Part shown: piece after piece, positions 61,338 to 64,000 of the stretch
Numbering within the stretch: the stretch's first letter is position 1
Layout of the letters: each line of letters begins with the position of its first letter
Source of the DNA: Gerris lacustris
Taxonomy: Eukaryota; Arthropoda; Insecta; Hemiptera; Gerridae
Direction of reading: 5' to 3'
DNA: 64,000 bases
Assembly: GCA_951217055.1 (NCBI GenBank)
Contig: OX578276.1
Span: 72,548,144 to 72,612,143, forward strand
Translations under genes and position numbers: made by a program
The notes under the pieces: model-generated
What the model saw: the letters and a program-made list of their open reading frames with translations, nothing else
Database searches by the model: none
Told to the model about the DNA's origin: nothing

Positions 61338-61770
61338 TTTTAGGGTTTCATTGGTAAAAAAAACCCTTATAGTTTCTTTTCTGTGTCTGTCTGTCTGTCA
61401 TCCTGTACGGTTCCAATAACTTTTGAATCAAAAGAGATAAAAACATGAAACTTTCCAGTATTAAAGATCATTTTTACGCGCTCACAGAAATAATATAGCA
61501 AACTCAAAATTATCAGCAGTTCAAATCCAAAATGGCGGATAATTCATTTTGTCACGCGAAAAAAACATTTTTTTAAAATTTTGAGTGGGGTATCAAATGA
61601 AAGGTATTGAAGAGTAGATTACAAACATATATAACACTTGTGGCAATTACTTGATTTTTCATGTCATTTTGTCAAAAAACATCAAAATGTTGCGCACCCC
61701 CCCCCTCCCCACTTATACTAATTTCATGTTCACGATACCAACGAAACCCTTTTTACGTGAGACTTCACGC
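61338..61770 (+). repeat. Repeat R5, uninterrupted plus copy
   Basis: Starts tttagggtttcattggtaaa, runs through tgtacggttccaataacttt, aaaatggcggataattcatt and ggggtatcaaatgaaaggta and ends accctttttacgtgagactt. The gggtttcgttggta words near both ends are inverted relative to each other, so short TIRs are likely. Confidence 0.75.
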
Positions 61771-62144
61771 ACAACCAATTTAATAATATTCTGTTCGTTT
61801 CTTTTTAAGTATAATGGTTAAAATAAAATTATTAACTTTAGTAAGATTGTTTTTAAATTTTATTTATCATTCTCTATAATTCCAGCGAGAGTTTGGAAAA
61901 AACATTTTAAATAAAATCCTCTTGAATGCGTTAAATGGTGAAAGTATGTCCACTTTTTCAGGGACTAAACTCATTTTTTATTCTGTTATTAAATTTATTT
62001 CCTTTTAGAAAATACTTTTAAGGAAGTCATTTTTTCCTTATATTTTTAGCTCGGCATTTTTATTATTTCTTTGAAAACTTATTTTGCATAAATGAGCTTA
62101 AATATTTCTCCCTTTTTACCATTCAACAATATATAATTTTCTTT
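61771..62144. other. Unassigned AT-rich spacer
   Basis: Nothing recognised. Confidence 0.4.
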
Positions 62145-62240
62145 TTACTTTTCCTCACCTATGGTAGGAAAAGTTATGTTTTCACCCAATTTTTTTAGAT
62201 TTCATCTGAATTAACTGTTTTGGGTGTTTTAAGACCTCCT
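62145..62240 (+). repeat. Repeat R3 head fragment
   Basis: Terminal hairpin acttttcctcacctatggta / ggaaaagt, then gatttcatctgaattaactg and gacctcctgagttt, as at 27450-27560. Confidence 0.65.
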
Positions 62241-62514
62241 GAGTTTTTATATTGCTAAGCACCATTAAACTACTAATGTATTAATAACGCAAAACCTATA
62301 ATGTCATGAGGAGAATTGATAAGACTAAAGCTCTGGCTTTGGAGACACAATCACACACAGTCAGTCCACAAAACTACCTTGCCACTTATAGTTTCTTTAT
62401 TTTTTTAACTACTAAAATCTCATGAGTGACGATGAATGCCTATGCTAATGACCTTGAGACTAAGAATAATTACTAGGAATATTAAAAGTAACATTTAAAC
62501 ATTTTGTGCGCCAT

Positions 62515-62717
62515 CAGTGGCGTAGCTAGGGCATTGCCCCCCCCCCCCCCCCCCCGTAAGAACTTTTTTGGGCCCCTCGCCAAAAAAAATTGATGATTAA
62601 AAAAAAAAAAATAATAAACCTCTTCCGTTTAGAACTGGGGGCCCCCCTCGACGTTGATTTGGGGGTCCCCTGGCGCCGGGGGGCCCCCCGCATTGCGGGC
62701 ACATAGTCACGCCACTG
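62515..62717. mobile_element. Non-autonomous hAT element (CAGTGGCGTAGC type)
   Basis: Starts CAGTGGCGTAGCTAGGGC and ends CACGCCACTG, the inverted CAGTGGCG termini of a hAT MITE group. The flanking 8-mers are tgcgccat (62507-62514) and agcgccat (62718-62725), 7 of 8 identical, consistent with an aged 8-bp duplication. The interior is dominated by C and G runs (C20 near 62537) and has no ORF of note. Confidence 0.85.
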
Positions 62718-62869
62718 AGCGCCATATTTGGTTCTTACGGCTACTTAGGTCATTTCATAATTATATTATTATAAACATTCATACTGTCCTGAGTGAAAAA
62801 TTAAGATGGTTTTTGATAAGAATGGGGCTTAAAAAATAATGGTACGTAAAGGTTGAAATAGATTTATAA

Positions 62870-63390
62870 TAATTATTTTTTATAATTGAAAGTATTGTGA
62901 TGGCGCGAAAAATTTATTTTGTGATTTTTATGGATTTACACGTTTTGAGGTCCCCTAAGCCCAAATAAGTGGCTTTAAAAAATGTCTGTTTGTCTGTGCA
63001 GATGCTTGGAGCCTAATAAACTACTGGGCTAATTTTGACGAAATTTGGCACACATGCCTAAAAAAATATACATTGAGATAAAGTCGAGAAATGAATTTTA
63101 GGTCCAAAGTTGGGGGCGCTACCTCAAAAATAAAACTGAAAAACGTGAAAAAAAAATTTCTCGAAAATGGTTCCGACGATTTTGATTAGAGCATTTCAAA
63201 ATATAGTCCTTTTAAATCTAACGATTTGAGCCGTTTTCCCGGAAATTTCCGGAAAATCTAGTTTTCAAGATATTGATGAAAATATAAATAATATAATTTT
63301 GTTGAAAATCGAAATAAAAAGTTTTTGGGATCTGAGACCGAGATTAAATGAAAAAGTTAGTCTGGGTTGTCTCGGCTCGATTTTGTATTA
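62870..63390 (+). repeat. Repeat R4, plus copy
   Basis: attgtgatggcgcgaaaaat, tttacacgttttgaggtccc, tgacgaaatttggcacacat, ggcgctacctcaaaaataaa and gggttgtctcggctcg in the same order as 23815 down to 23200 on the minus strand. Confidence 0.75.
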
Positions 63391-64000
63391 CAGCTTGTTG
63401 CTACTATTTTATATATTTGTAAACTTCTCAATAATTTGTTCTTTGATTTCAAAGTATAATGATTTTAAATTAAATTTAAAATACGTCAATGCGTCAATTT
63501 AACAACGTTTATTTTTACTCACTTCACATTTGTTCTTCATTATATCATAACACTTGTCCCCCAACAAAACATACTGTATTAAACGACGATTCAAGTTACT
63601 GCTCGGGTTCTAGATCCCAGTTCTAAGTTTTCTCTTAACAACAAGCTTCATAATTATAATGTGTACATAGTTCTAAAGCCAGCTTAGACCTACGGTTGGG
63701 GCAGCACTAAACCTTCCAATCGTTTCCAAATCCAGCAGTCAAAAATCCTTAGAAAAATAACCAATGCTCCTTTCTATGTTACTAACCTTACTCTCCAGGA
63801 AGATATAAATTTGCCTTTTGTCCTTATCCTGAGAAAATTCCATGAATCCATTTCCTATAATCCACTTGTCAACTCCACTCCTCACTGTTAAACTGGGTTA
63901 CCAGTTTAACCCAGGTAACCCTTTAAGACGTTTGAAATAGTAGTGGGTTTGGGATACCTTATCTTAAAATTTATTTTGCCACGAATATTATGTTAACTAA
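63391..64000. other. Unassigned DNA to window end
   Basis: Contains a short inverted pair ctgggttaccagtttaaccc near 63892-63915. No gene is recognised. Confidence 0.35.

Overview
The window looks like repeat-dominated, AT-rich intergenic or intronic DNA from a large arthropod (probably insect) genome. The reasons are: decayed Ty3/gypsy, Penelope-like, hAT, Tc1/mariner-like and PIF/Harbinger-like elements; very long (TA)n arrays; SINE-like sequence with a tRNA-type B box; and an MADF-domain ORF of the kind found in insect transposons. There is no bacterial operon structure, no CRISPR array and no complete multi-exon host gene. All assignments were made by eye from sequence and conceptual translation; species and element family names cannot be confirmed here.

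Layout. 1-4959: a broken Ty3/gypsy gag-pol (zinc knuckles, protease, RT, RNase H, integrase), split by a 5'-truncated Penelope-like element (2837-4242, minus strand, GIY-YIG endonuclease) flanked by an exact 20-bp target duplication. 4975-5262: Tc1/mariner-like transposase relic. 5.3-11 kb: hairpins, a 5S rRNA-like fragment, a non-autonomous hAT element with a perfect 8-bp duplication, and dispersed repeats. 11-32 kb: mostly unassigned AT-rich DNA with dispersed repeat families, among them a 650-bp unit with GC-rich hairpin modules (12.5 and 19.6-20.4 kb) and a 300-bp direct repeat pair (24.5 and 25.4 kb). 32546-35444: a 2.9-kb near-perfect palindrome with a 9-nt loop. 35445-38065: an older, diverged relative of it, carrying an MADF-encoding DNA transposon and a second insertion. 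39020-39960: hAT transposase (ZMYM1-like) pseudogene. 44512-46461: a foldback MITE with 3 x 93 bp internal repeats abutting another TIR element. 48.9-51.2 kb: a tandemly duplicated unit that carries, in each copy, a canonical hammerhead ribozyme core at the tip of a 58-bp hairpin, between long (TA)n arrays. 55.7-56.1 kb: the only plausible host coding sequence, a short first exon encoding a signal peptide followed by a splice donor. 59641-59905: SINE on the minus strand. 62515-62717: hAT MITE.

Most notable are the paired hammerhead ribozymes (49091-49150 and 49757-49816), the 2.9-kb palindrome (a possible hairpin-RNA locus or template-switch product), and the candidate signal-peptide exon at 56006-56072. 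The mobile elements are mostly dead and do not form a pathway; their nesting gives relative ages.
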